A stretch of DNA of 64,000 bases from Hermatobates lingyangjiaoensis (taxonomy: Eukaryota > Arthropoda > Insecta > Hemiptera > Hermatobatidae): assembly GCA_026182355.1 (NCBI GenBank), contig JAPFBL010000006.1, positions 6,662,501 to 6,726,500 on the forward strand, written 5' to 3'. The notes below the pieces were generated by a model. The model had not been told where the DNA came from and made no database searches. It saw nothing but the letters and a program-made list of their open reading frames with translations. Numbering within the stretch: position 1 is the first letter of the stretch; the number at the start of each line of letters is the position of its first letter. The translations under genes and the position numbers were made by a program. Shown here piece by piece: positions 13,037 through 24,355 of this stretch.

Positions 13037-13059
13037 ATAATTTATTGTATATATATATA

Positions 13060-13275
13060 TTGGTTGGGTCCCCAACCTTTAGTCCGCTAGCGCGATTGTT
13101 GTCCCTATCTCTTCTCTCCTGATGAGTGTTAAACCTACAATTAGAGACTGTTAGTGCCAGGCGAGGCACCACTATGTATTTATTTACTGTTTACTTATAG
13201 TTTATCCTGAAACGTTTGTAATTCTTTTTAGATCGTTTTGTTGATGATACTATACATACAGCGATACCTAGATAT
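13060..13275 (+). repeat. Family C terminal repeat, solo copy directly after a PLE end
   Basis: It follows the PLE 3' end across (TA)n. It has CTGATGA preceded by TCTC and followed by AATTAGAGACTG, but GAAA has decayed to ACA. It shares GTGCCAGGCGAGGCAC and TCCTGAAACGTTTGTAAT with 10380-10640. Confidence 0.6.
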
Positions 13276-15040
13276 ACGAATGAATCTACCGGGTATAAAT
13301 TCTCATGAACATTCTAATCATATAAGAGCTCAATATTCAAGATATAAGTACAGAGCACGCTTGTGGTTCTACTGAGGGATAGATAGCATCCAAAGTGTTG
13401 CTTCAATCATCTATGCTACAAAAAATCGAAAACTAGAAAAGTAATAAAACAAACATTGAGGGAACTGTTATGAGTCATTACAGTAAATAAAAGTTTGTTA
13501 GTTAGTTTAATAACTTTAACTCTTGAAATGACATGCGATACTCACTTTGCAAAGTGAATCCCTTTAATCATTTTTTGTAAATAATGATGACAGACTATTA
13601 ATTTTCGCAAATTTTTTCTCGAGGATAATATTTTTCATCACACATGCACTCCATCCATTATTTTATTTCATTTCCTCAAGTCGTCTGCGATTGCCACAGA
13701 CGTCAGTCTTAAGGTAGACTGTTATTTTAAACCATCATTTTTATTTATTCATTGTAATTTATACTTAAAATGTAAGTTTATACAATGTAAGTATTTATAC
13801 ATTGTAAATATTTATTATACTGAATAAATAATATACTGAGTTATGCAACAGGGTGGACGTCGTAAATGACAGAATTGCCTCTTAATCAAGCTTGATCCTC
13901 ACTACATTTCCTTCCCTGATTATTATATCTACACAATAAATGTAAAAACTTCCTGTATTGCTCGAAACTGTATCTACTCTCCAGTTGTACTGCTCTCAAT
14001 GTAAGGCTTTTTATGTCTGTTTGGCCTCTACTAAGCTGAGCCTGTCTATGAACTGTAATATGTCTTCCGTTGGTCAGTGCAGTAATCTTCTGATATCACC
14101 TTTACGAACTCTCAAGGACTTAGTTTGAATAGTTGTTTCCGTGACAAAATCTCAAACAGATCCCCAATTCAAACACTATCGTCACATTCAAGGACGAAGA
14201 TAAGACATCAGTCTTCTTGTTACTAGATTAACTCTTGGACTCCATCTTTTTAATTCTATATTATTTTATTATCTCTATTATCTGCTTTTTTTAAGTATAT
14301 ATTTTTTTATTCTTTTATTTGTTTTATTCCATTTTTTGTTATTTGTTATAATTTTTCTGGTTATATTCATTTTTTTTCTTTAGTTACTTTATTTTTCTCC
14401 CTTTTTCCTCCCTGCTTCTGTTGTCAGCACTTTCACTAAATACGACGAAGGGATTCTTTAATGTGGTTTTGCTCATCAAGCAAATCCCATCTCATCTCTT
14501 GATAATAATGATTCGTCGAAATATTGAAGGGTGTTTTTTACAGTTTTCTAAGAGTTTATTTTTGTGTTATGTGTATATATGTATACAAGTTTTTTATAGT
14601 AAACAAGTGAAATTAAAATTGACCACAGTTGAATCATCTCAACCACAGACAAAAATGTAATCACATTTCTGAATTCCTTACTGTGTTTTAGACATTAATT
14701 TATATATATTTCAATATTGAGTAAACGTCCCAAAAAGAATAGGTTCAAAGCAATTGATGAAACAGAAAACAAATCACACAATTACATTCTCGGACTTCAA
14801 AAACCAAAATTAGAGACTGTAAGCGGTTCTTAGGATTTTATTATGTTTCTTTACTAACTTCGTACTGTAGATATATACTCAACAGTATAAAGGAGAGAAC
14901 ACATGCAATCACAAACAGAAATATTATTTGAATATAATTACATCTGCTGATCTCAAGAGAATAATTACTGAGCTAGAGTGTCACTAGGCTACCCGGCTTT
15001 ACATCATTATATATATATATATATATATATATACTTGTTC

Positions 15041-15346
15041 GTTGGGAACACGATTCGAAACGGACAAATATAGTTCAGTGTAGAAAAAGAAACATAAAGA
15101 AATTAAAAGCACACACTTACAGTCTCTAATTTTTGGTTTGAACCGTCTTCAGGAGATATAAGAGAGGGAAACCAAGCGCACTGGTTCAGAGACGGTTCGA
15201 GTCCAACCGTCTCTGAACCAGTGCGCTTGGTTTACCTCTCTTATCTCTCCTGAAGACGGTTCAAATCAAAAATTAGGCACTGTAAGTATGTGCTTTTGAT
15301 TTCTCTATGTTTCTTTTTTTACATTGAACTACATATGTATATATAT
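15041..15346. repeat. Fold-back module, family C
   Basis: Two arms of about 140 bp meet near 15200. Each arm carries the reversed or forward form of GAAGACGGTTCAAA and the CACACTTACAGTCTCTAA end. The outer part (GGACAAATATAGTTCAGTG) recurs in the module at 35477. The hammerhead core of the right arm is mutated. Confidence 0.85.
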
Positions 15347-15625
15347 ACGTTTGACGATGAATTACAAACACAGAACTAAGGAACAAACACACTTACTGTC
15401 TCTAATTTTCGGTTGAACCGTCATCAGGAGAGTTGAGAAAGGGACAGCAAGCGCACTTGTGAAGCGACGGTTGGAGACCCAACCTTGGTGTCCCTTTCTC
15501 AACTCTTCTGATGACGGTTCAACGAAAAATTAGAGACAGTAAGTGTGTTTGTTCCTTAGTTCTGTGTTTGTAATTCATCGTGAAACGTTTGTTGTCCTTT
15601 TGGATCGTTTTCCTGTTTACAATAT
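15346..15625. repeat. Fold-back module, family C (well preserved)
   Basis: The arms run from GACGATGAATTACAAACAC to the mirror GTTTGTAATTCATCGTG around a loop near 15465. It abuts the modules at 15041 and 15640 through short (TA)n. The left arm carries an intact hammerhead-like motif on the minus strand. The right arm has lost one C in GGTTCAACG. Confidence 0.9.
15399..15431 (-). ncRNA. Hammerhead-like motif, family C
   Basis: On the minus strand: stem I TCTC/GAGA; CTGATGA; one extra C; stem II GGT/ACC around TCA; GAA; palindromic stem III AATT; A17; then GAGA. Every core position required by the hammerhead consensus is present apart from the inserted C. Confidence 0.6.
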
Positions 15626-15639
15626 ATATATAACAGTTC

Positions 15640-15900
15640 AAAATTGAAGATAGGTAGCACAGAAACAAAAAGAAACATACTTACAGACTCAAATTTTCGG
15701 GTAATCCGTCTTCAGGAGAAAAGAGAAAAGGAGACAAAGCACGTTGTAAATATATAAGACAACGTGCTTGGTCTCCTTTCTCTTTTCTCCTGAAGACGGA
15801 TTACCCGAAAATTTGAGTCTGTAAGTGTGTTTCTTTTACTCTTTGTGCTACCTATCTTCAATTTTGAACTGTTATTGTGTCCAGTTTCGATCGTCTTTCC
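15640..15900. repeat. Fold-back module, family C variant
   Basis: Arms of about 115 bp, from ACAGTTCAAAATTGAAGATA to its mirror near 15870, surround a loop of about 20 bp at 15745-15760. They are almost perfectly complementary, so the copy is young or has been gene-converted. The family recurs at 24920-25050 and 28860-29040 as single arms. Confidence 0.9.
15787..15817 (+). ncRNA. Hammerhead-like motif, family C variant
   Basis: CTC/GAG stem I (three pairs), CTGAAGA (15790-15796), one extra C, stem II GG/CC around ATTAC, GAA, palindromic AATT, U17. The left arm carries the mirror copy on the minus strand. Confidence 0.5.
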
Positions 15901-16034
15901 GTTTATCAAGTGAATATATATGAAAGTGACTGTGTGTCACTTTGTGTCGGTCGGTGGACACTTCCACGTCTCCGCTATGTGTTCCTTTTCCTACCTTTCC
16001 TGAGGACGGTGTGATAGCCGGAATGATCGATAAT

Positions 16035-16122
16035 AAGCTTTCACATAAACACGTGAAATAACAATCAATGATCAAACCACAATAAGAAATGAATTTCTTA
16101 TTGTGGTTTGATCATTGATCGA
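16035..16122. repeat. Collapsed family A fold-back
   Basis: A near-perfect palindrome, TCAATGATCAAACCACAATA followed by AGAAAT and its mirror, is joined to the TTCACATAAACACGTGAAAT end on the left only. The hammerhead part has been deleted, leaving only outer terminal sequence. Confidence 0.8.
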
Positions 16123-16159
16123 TAATATAAGTGTTAGTATCTTTTTTGTTTTCTTATAT

Positions 16160-19100
16160 ATATTTGGAAATGCTTCGCATTCCGTGGACCCCACCTGCTT
16201 TGCAAGTCTGACGAAACTTGTTTAAGTTTTTCGTAATTTATTTATTTTAGATTAGTATTTGTAACTGTCAGACTTGCCTTATAATTAAACCTGTTCTCTA
16301 TTACACTTCCTACTCTAGCAATTGTATCTCCGCGATAAATGTAAAGACTTCATGTATTACCCGAAATTGTCAATTATTATTCCTTAGAAATGAAATACTA
16401 AAAATCGGACTACGTAAATTATACTAATAGATACAAGGTAATTGATGAATTTATGGTTATATGCATGAATTTAGAAACAAAATTATAAATAATTACTTTG
16501 AATTAACAACAGTTATTAATTTGAGCAATGAAAGTAATTATCATACTCGTATGTTGAAGTGAACAACAATAAATATACTAAACTACCCGTTAGGAGTACT
16601 TGTGCTATTGTCAGGTGGCGTCCAAATTTAAACAAATGACAAGCTCATTTTCAGTGGTTTTAAAGGAAGTCCTTAAAGAATGTCACAGAAGAAAATGTTT
16701 AGCATAACACTTCTAAAGAATACATTCTCTAATGTACTGCATGTTTTTCGATTCTTCTAAATATATATTTGTTTTTAAATACTGATAACATTCGTCTTTT
16801 ATTAATTATATCATTTTCAACTTTTAAAGGTTTAGAAGTTGAGATGATTTGAGAAGTCCTCCATGCTTGATCATCAAGAAATCACTAGCGATAACTATTT
16901 AGCTATAACCATTTAGTTTAGTATTAGTATACACACAGGAAGTATGGCACATTCAGATTCTTCAAAAACGCAACTCCTACTTGCGGTCCCTACTTGAGGT
17001 AGGACAGGGTTTGACCTAGAGTAGAGCCTCCTAGATCAACAGTAAGACGGTTATTCATCTATTACTATAAATATGATGTTAGTTACTTATTGACCAGGCA
17101 TGTAATGACCTTTATGTACAGGTGTCGGGTCAGTCGGGATATAGCCGGAGGCATTCCCATGATGTTGGCGGGCCGTTAACAAAGCCGCCATTGCCCAGAT
17201 AAAGCCGTCATCGCGCTCCACGGCTGCTTCCTGCAACTGTTTCTAATCGGTACCGCAAACCCCGGCCTAGTTATCCTCCGGAATACCGCTTTGTACTTTT
17301 AGTCCGACACAGTCAAATTCATTTGCTTTTAGGTTTTCAGAGCTTGAGAATAACCTGAGAACAGGAACATGCAGCAGCTCCTTGTTGGCTTTTTTTAGTG
17401 TTTTACTTTGATAGAAAGCCATTAATGTTGTCTTACGTTTAATGATAATAATAATAAACTAGATTACTGTAAGGATGCATATTTAATCAATTTTGACAGC
17501 AGAATGGAAGAAAAAAAACGCCAAAACACCATAACAAAAAATTAAAAGCCATGCTCTGGGAGTCATAAGAGCCAAGCTCTAGGATGATAAACTTACCATA
17601 AATGTATTTATGCCTGATAGGGACATATTAAACTAATTTATGAAATGTCGCTGTATGAGCCTGCAGCCTGAAAGAAACTGATTCCTTTATACAAATATCC
17701 AACAAACACTAGCGTAAGACAGTAACATTTGAAAATGTTAAGTTGTTGGTGCCTCTACCAGTTGGGAGGACCGTCCTCCAGTAAATGTAGCCCTGCCAGT
17801 AGATGCTATATCCAAGGCAAGGAGGGTGACTCGTTCTAGTTAGGAGGAAACTCTGTTTTAATTGGCTATACCTGATCCTAAGATGTTCAACATTGTTGCT
17901 TTCTGGATACCTTTAAACAAGCTTTAGTAGGCTCTATCTGGGAAGCATTTTTTGAATGTCTGAAGAATCACTTCTCCTCTCAGCTTACTACTCTTACCTC
18001 TGCGTGCTGTACAATCAGTGCCACCACAATAGGTCCAGCAGCTGCTTCTTCAGCAGTACAGTTTAGACCAAAATAAATTCCACTGTTGTACCTTCTTCTC
18101 TCAGGCTGCTCAAAGAGTGCTGGGATTTCAAGACCAACGAGTTATCTGTCACCACCCTCAGAGCAGACGGAGAGGAGTCTAATAAGACTATATATTTCCA
18201 TTCCGACTATGAGTGGCAGTACTACAGAAATTTCTTGATGACATGCAGTTCTGCGGTGAAATACTTGCAGCACTCTGCAGAGTCTCACAGTGATGTCTGG
18301 CCAACGCACACAATCTGGCAGCCCACCCACTTTCCAAATCTAATCCATTAGTATTTGTATTACACTCCATTACAATTTCCATACTGTGTTTGCTTATATT
18401 CTTACAGGTAATTAAAGTATATTAATAAGAAATATTTAAACCAACATTGGCAATAACAACGGAAGGAGGACTACTATCACTATTCCTCAAACATTTTTAT
18501 ATGGAAACCTTTAAATTTCTACATTACAAAAAGTTTTGAAATATTGACAGATATACACATTTTCAGGTCCTCTGAATTAATTAATTACATTTTTGATGAT
18601 TTTAAAAAAAAGCAATATATAAAAAGAAATTGTGACATGATCGGACACTTTTGGACTTTTTGGATTCTTTTGAATAAAAAAGAAAAAAAGTAAAATAAAA
18701 TAAAATTGTAAATTAGCGTTTAAATTTTGCTTACATCATGACATTCAGTGATGTAGGTGTCATTACTGAACAATTTTTATATTAATTTTTATTAACATCT
18801 GATATATTAAAAAAAACCTGCTTGATTGCATTTTTTCAATTAAGCAATTGAATAACTCTTACTTAAGCAATAGTAGTTGTTAAAAATCAAATATTCTAAA
18901 TTCATTTGTACAGGTATAAACTCATATGTACCTTTTTATCTATTAGTATAAATTGTACCTGTTTTTATTTGATCGTTTGACTATAACGAATTATAATACA
19001 GTTGAAATTAAGATTGAAAATTTACAATACAGAAATGACAAAACACGTTTACCAGGATTATAATAATGGAAAAAAAAACCTTCTACAGTACCTGGATCAA

Positions 19101-19660
19101 ATAATACCATTGAGACTTCCTCTCTTCTTCCATCTTCTTGCCTCTATGGTATCGGGCGTGTTTCATAGGTTATTCAGCTGATGCCCGAGTGTGCTTGGAT
19201 GTTGTTGAAACTCTCTAAGCTGGTGAAGGCTCAGTAATTTGGGTATCGAAAGGTTTTCTCGTAAATGCGAGATATATTTAAGCAAGTGAGAGGTGTTTCT
19301 TGGACAGAATGCAATAAGGCAGATTAATTAATGAAGATTAGGAGAAAGGGAATGAAAGGGAAATGAAAGGAAATATTTCCTTAACTGATTGCGTAAGGGC
19401 TGAAGGGTATTAACCTCCCATTAAACTAAGAATAGCCCTTTGGGTGAACTTTAGCTTTTACTTTCCACTTATATATAACAAATAATATTCAACCAAAACC
19501 ATGTTGTGCCCATCAAAATTTTTATTATCAACATGAAAACGAAAAGAACACAGAAGGTTATTAATTTAATGTTCATCGATATTTTAACATCCTTGGTCAT
19601 CAGGATAAGTCAGAGTTGTTAACGTGTTGTTACGTCTTTCTCTACGTTTTTTCTCTATTA
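16160..19660. other. No gene seen; two unidentified higher-GC segments
   Basis: 17104-17300 is GC-rich with CpGs and an inverted CCGGAGG/CCTCCGG pair about 130 bp apart. 17740-18330 is less AT-rich, with short frames on both strands but no recognised domain; a decayed element is possible. The rest is AT-rich. Confidence 0.45.
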
Positions 19661-19669
19661 TATATATCT

Positions 19670-20045
19670 ATTAAAATACCACTCTTCCCTCCCACTCTTC
19701 TCAACCCCTCACCAGATGTTCTTTGCATCTAGTGTTTCAGTTGGGTTATTGACTCTGACGAAGACCGCTTAGTCCGTGACGAAGACCGTTAGTTGAAAGT
19801 GCTTAGTCTTGTTTTCCCATTTTCTTATTGTGGTTTGATCATTCATTGTTATTTCACGTGTTTATGTGAAATCTTTTTATATATATATTACTCAATGATC
19901 AAACCCAACTCTTGCGTTTTTGACTCTGACGAAGTCCGTTTGTTACGGTTGAAAGATCTTAGTCTTGTTTTCCCATTTCTTATTGTGGTTTGATAATTGA
20001 TTGTTATTTCACGTGTTTATGTGAAATCTTTTTATATATATATAT
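19670..20045 (+). repeat. PLE 3' end with two tandem family A terminal repeats
   Basis: The C/T-rich 3' untranslated part (CCACTCTTCCCTCCCACTCT) leads into a family A copy ending TTTCACGTGTTTATGTGAAA (to 19870). After a short (TA)n, a second partial copy in the same orientation follows (19895-20040). Direct as well as inverted arrangements of terminal repeats are typical of PLEs. Confidence 0.7.
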
Positions 20046-20174
20046 ATTACATTAAAAATTAAAATAATTTTTATATATTTCCTTTTTTTTTGTTTTCTTC
20101 ACCTTTATTTTCTTTTAATTTTTTTTTTGATCTCGACTCCTTGGTTCCTTCTTTTTTCTAAATATATAATTATA

Positions 20175-20368
20175 TATATAGATATATATATTTTTTTAAA
20201 AGTTGGAAGCAGTCCTTCATTTAAACATACTCGTATATTGGTAAATAACGCCCCATATTTGGTTTGTGTTTGTTTTCTACATAATACGAGTATATCCAAT
20301 TTCTTGAATTCCTTCCTCGTCTCTTCGTTGAAACTGTATAGCTTATCACCTATATTACGAGTCGACAT
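20175..20368 (-). pseudogene. Penelope-like element, N-terminal coding remnant
   Basis: The minus-strand frame begins MSTRNIGDKLYSFNEETRKE and ends in VCLNEGLLPTFKK before (TA)n. The 'CL..GLLPtF/Y' motif just upstream of the reverse transcriptase core is typical of PLE proteins. The same DNA (GAAGGACTGCTTCCAAC) reappears reversed at about 26871-26890. Confidence 0.55.
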
Positions 20369-21460
20369 GTTTTATTTGTTCCACATTCATCACCTGGATA
20401 ATAATGAGTATATTAGTGGGTTAGTGATTTATATATACAAGGTGGAGTTGTACTTGAAAGTTTATTTAGTCATCTATTTTAGAATCAGGGAACATTTTAG
20501 GGGACTGAGGTGGGGTGGTTGAACTCGCCTTCTATCTGGCTAATGCGGGTCTAACTATTAGAAAACAACTTCAAGATTCTATAGGAGTTACAAAGTTGGA
20601 TATTTATGGCTGGCTGTTTTTCTTAAATAATAATTGTTTCTATTAATAGTAATTTAAAATTGACCCTTTCTCTCCCAATAATTTCCATAGAGTTGACCAT
20701 CATCTCTCTTGTTAGTTTTACCTTATGAACTGCTTCTGTTTGTCATTTTAGGGCACTGGCGGAAAGATGTATTGTTATTCTTCTGGACAAAGAAGTCGTA
20801 GTCATTCCTATATACGAGTTCTTACGGGCCTCACAGCTCCCGATGTTACATGAATACTCAAATACAAACTAGTTTCTTTTGATTCCTTAACACTTAGACT
20901 GTTCGTCATTACCAGATTGTCTATTGAGGGACTTTCGAAGTAAGTTATCAGGGTCATACTATCTTCAGGTTTAACACATTTAACATTGCTTTTTATAATG
21001 CTTTTCAATATTCGTTCATCGGTCTTATATTCGTCAGAATACTGGTTCTTCTAATATAGTTTGAGATTGGTGCTTGCTATACGCTCTCATTTTCAGGGCT
21101 GAATCTATTCTGCAGGTAGTGTTTTAGGATATTCTATAGTGTATTAGGAACTTTTCTGTATCAGATCTAGAGTTGCAATTATTTGGAATATCATCCATAT
21201 ACACAAAACTCAAAATACTAGATCTCATATGGAAAATTAAATATTTTCCCTTTTCTCAGTCCCATTTATAATAACATTATTTGCGTCAAAGGTTTATAAA
21301 ATAACCTTAACTTAGTTCTGCAACCTCTAAATAACATACGCCATCCGTCAAAATTATAGTAAAATCCCTTAGACTAGAGTTAATTGTTTATGTAAAAACA
21401 TATAGTTACAACAAAAAGCATCGAAAATAGATACAGAATACATATTCACTCCAAGGTATT

Positions 21461-21724
21461 TTTATTATTTGAGGGTGACTATAGCACTGCGTCTTAAAAA
21501 AAACTATTGTAATTCACCTCTTCAGGTACTAAAGTACCTCAGCAGTTAGCTCCAACGCCTCCAAGAAGCTCAGCACTTTTGCTGGTTCCAGTGGTTTGTT
21601 GAGTGTCCCAAAGAACCTGCCTCTCTGCAGCAAAGTTGCCTTACAAATTATCAGCAGGTACAACGGTGTTTCTTCTTCTTTGCAGAATATGCACAATCCA
21701 TCATTGATAATGTCCATTAAGGCT
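21461..21724 (-). pseudogene. LINE ORF2 C-terminus and 3' end, truncated
   Basis: On the minus strand the frame reads INDGLCIFCKEEETPLYLLI and CKATLLQRGRFFG, then LSFLEALELT and a stop. This is the CxxC...H/L...C knuckle and 'llkFl' end seen after the RNase H domain of I/Jockey-type LINEs. The 3' end, ACCCTCAAATAATAA, matches the copy at 51958-52157. The element is 5' truncated. Confidence 0.7.
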
Positions 21725-21810
21725 CCCTATGTTTCGGGAGAAAGTACTTCCTTTCTCCTTCTTCGGTATATATATATATAAATTCAATAATATATCAACC
21801 GTTGGATAGA

Positions 21811-22193
21811 ATAGGTGTATAATATAATCGGGATTCGGTCAATTTTCCAGGATCAAAATCAAACTCTCAATGCCGACGTTTCGGTTTTATTTAAAACCTT
21901 TTTCATAGGCAGAAGTCAGAATTTTTGAATTAGAAAAATGATTAAATTTACATTATATAAAGTGAAGTAACAATAGATAGTTAGTGAACTAACATCTTAA
22001 CTGGTCAAAAACTTGGACCAGACAGTCTATTGTTACTTCATTTTATATAATGTAAATTTAATCATTTTTCTAATTCAAAAATTCTGACTTCTGCCTATGA
22101 AAAAGGTTTTAAATAAAACCAAAACGTCGGCATTGAGAGTTTGATTTTGAACCTGGAAAATTGACCGAATCCCGATTATATTATACACCTATA
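21811..22193. repeat. Fold-back module, family B
   Basis: Two 168-bp arms, almost fully complementary, flank a 45-bp loop (21979-22023). The outer ends are ATAGGTGTATAATATAATCG and its mirror next to (TA)n. The motif region reads CTATGAAAAA, stem GGTTTT/AAAACC, then GAAACGTCGGC. Single copies lie at 27800-27890 and 37455-37550. Confidence 0.92.
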
Positions 22194-22214
22194 TATATAT
22201 ATATATATAATATA

Positions 22215-22340
22215 TATATATATATATAAACTAGAATTTTCAAAAGAACACACAGAAAAGATATCACTGAACTCACTACTATATTTCGATGTCCTCGTCG
22301 TCAGGAATATATGTGGATCGCTCCAAAGGCGATATATATA
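22215..22340 (-). repeat. Family E/F terminal repeat, single arm between TA tracts
   Basis: AAACACACAGAAAAGATATC, CACTACTATATTTCGATGTC and CTCGTCGTCAGGAATATATG form the minus-strand version of the motif CTGACGACGAGGACATCGAA with ATAT after GAA. It is flanked on both sides by (TA)n. Confidence 0.6.
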
Positions 22341-22349
22341 TATATATAA

Positions 22350-22566
22350 AAAGATTTCACATAAACACGTGAAACAACAATCAATGATCAAACCACAATA
22401 AGAAATGGGAAAACAAGACTAAGATCTTTCAACCGTAACAAGCGGTCTTCGTCAGAGTCAAAAACCCAACTGAGGGTCAGTTGGGTTTTTTGACTCTGAC
22501 GAAGACCGCTTGTTACGGTTGAAAGATCTTAGTCTTGTTTTCCCATTTCTTATTGTGGTTTGATCA
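22350..22566. repeat. Fold-back module, family A
   Basis: The arms 22386-22471 and 22480-22566 are nearly perfect inverted copies about a loop of some 8 bp. The left arm also keeps the outer end TTCACATAAACACGTGAAAC (22356-22375). (TA)n lies on both sides, and a further single arm in minus orientation follows at 22592-22683. Confidence 0.93.
22492..22534 (+). ncRNA. Hammerhead-like ribozyme motif, family A
   Basis: Stem I GACT (22492-22495) pairs with AGTC (22531-22534). Across an internal loop, TGGG (22482-22485) pairs with CCCA (22542-22545). The core CTGACGA is 22496-22502, then one extra A, then stem II GACCG/CGGTT with a 7-base loop. GAA follows at 22521-22523, the self-complementary AGATCT at 22524-22529 and U17 at 22530. 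An internal loop in stem I opposite loop II is the arrangement used for tertiary contacts in active hammerheads. Cleavage is not demonstrated. Confidence 0.68.
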
Positions 22567-23872
22567 TATATATATATATATATATATATATCAATGATCA
22601 AACCACAATAAGAAATGGGAAAACAAGACTAAGATCTTTCAACCGTAACAAGCGGTCTTCGTCAGAGTCAAAAACCCAACTGAATTTTATATATATATAT
22701 ATATATATAAAATGTTCTGAGAGTGTTTTTTCGAGTGTCACCTCGTTTTCAAAGAAATTGATTGTCGTTTTTAGTCGTATTATGACTTCGTCATTAGGGA
22801 GAGAGGGTGAAATAAAATAACGATGAATATATTTTTTCAATGTTGGTTGTGAAGTGATGTTATTTTAAAATTGGTTTTGTTTTTTTTTTCTCTGAAGCCA
22901 TTGGATAGGTCCACTGCATTATTCAAATTAACTGGCTTATTGATAGAGCATTAAGGGAATTACAGGGATGCTGGACAGAACTGCTTTCCCCGCCCTTGCC
23001 TGCATGCCACTGCCAACCTGTTATTAGACTGCACTGGGTTAAAGTGTAACGGAAGGATCACTTGCACACTTCTCTACTAATTTCTCCAGTCATAGTAAAG
23101 AGGATGTTGACATGTGAATTGATAAAGTGACAAACAGTCAGTAGTATGAATGTGCTGCCAAGGTTTACTGCTTTTCATATGAGGATCCCTTGTCTGTCAG
23201 TGAGATAGGTAGACAGGTCACTCACTCCTTCTAGGCTATATATCTTTATAAATATATCTATAATATTCTGTGGGTGAATGGTAACTAATTTTTTTTTTTA
23301 AAAAAAGACAACCACAAATCTCTAAAAGATTGTAATTAAAATTATTCTTGTTATTTTACCGTTAAAATCTGAATAACAGGAGCATTTTTCTAAAGTCCAT
23401 GAAAAGGAAAACTTAAAAATGGATTTAAAAAATTCAACTTCTGGAAAAATTTTGTACCTAGCGATCAATCTAACTATCTGTCTACTGTCGAACTGTAGGT
23501 GTAGACTTTAAAAATACAGACTCATGATAAGTGATTCATATGATTTATACATAGACTTCATCGGGGGTCTACAACGTGCGATATATGGATGTAAATCAAT
23601 ATATCATATATATTGATGATAAAATCAATGTTTATCATATATATATCAATATATGATTGTTAATGCAAAAGTACCACAGTAAACATACGTGACTTTATAT
23701 CAAGGAAATCATCAGCAAAATTAATAAAAGAAACAATGTTCTTTCTTTTCAGTTTATTTACTTTCATTATTATTCCATTTCTTTTTCTACTTTTAATAAT
23801 AATTTTCTTAATATTATTATTAAAATATCTGATATATATTATACAATTAAAAGAAACGGTCTAGCCGATCTT

Positions 23873-24133
23873 TTTATAAATAAAATTAATTCAAAACGAA
23901 GGAAACACACAGAAAGACACAGACGTAACTCACATCTATATTTCGACCATCGTCGTCATCAGGAGGTGCGAAGAGCGAAGAGCGAAGAGTCCCGCAGGAA
24001 AACAGGGCGGTACTGCCCTGTCTTCCGCAGGACTCTTCGCTCTTCGCACCTCCTGATGACGACGATGGTCGAAATATCGATGTGAGTTACGTCTGTGTCT
24101 TTCTGTGTGTTTCCTTCGTTTTGAATTTATTTT
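23873..24133. repeat. Fold-back module, family E
   Basis: Arms of about 125 bp run from AAAATTAATTCAAAACGAAG to its mirror CTTCGTTTTGAATTTATTTT around a short GC-rich loop (near 24002-24018). Each contains a repeated GCGAAGA block. It is bordered on the right by (TA)n. A single diverged arm is at 31160-31265. Confidence 0.92.
24047..24084 (+). ncRNA. Hammerhead-like ribozyme motif, family E
   Basis: Stem I CACCTC (24047-24052) pairs with GATGTG (24079-24084), five of six positions. CTGATGA is 24053-24059, one extra C follows, stem II GAC/GTC encloses GATG, GAA is 24071-24073, palindromic ATAT is 24074-24077, and C17, the preferred cleavage base, is 24078. The mirror copy on the minus strand is in the left arm. 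Confidence 0.65.
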
Positions 24134-24154
24134 ATATATATATATATATATATG

Positions 24155-24345
24155 ATCATTCACAATATGATATAGGAAAAAAGACTCAGATCTTTCAACC
24201 GTAACAAGTCGTCTTCGTAAGAGTCAAAACCAAACCTGACGAAGACCGCTTGTTACAGTTGAAAGATCGTAGTCTTTTTTTCCCATTTCTTATTGTAGTT
24301 TGATCATTGATTGTTATTTCACGTGTTTATGTAAAATCTTGTTAT
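24155..24345. repeat. Decayed family A fold-back
   Basis: Inverted copies of the family A unit meet near 24238. Both arms show substitutions and small deletions relative to 22350-22566, so this copy is older. Confidence 0.75.
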
Positions 24346-24355
24346 AGATATATAT

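Noticed and set aside
20127..20522. A 131-codon plus-strand frame
   Set aside because: It reads through a TA tract and the antisense of a PLE coding remnant.
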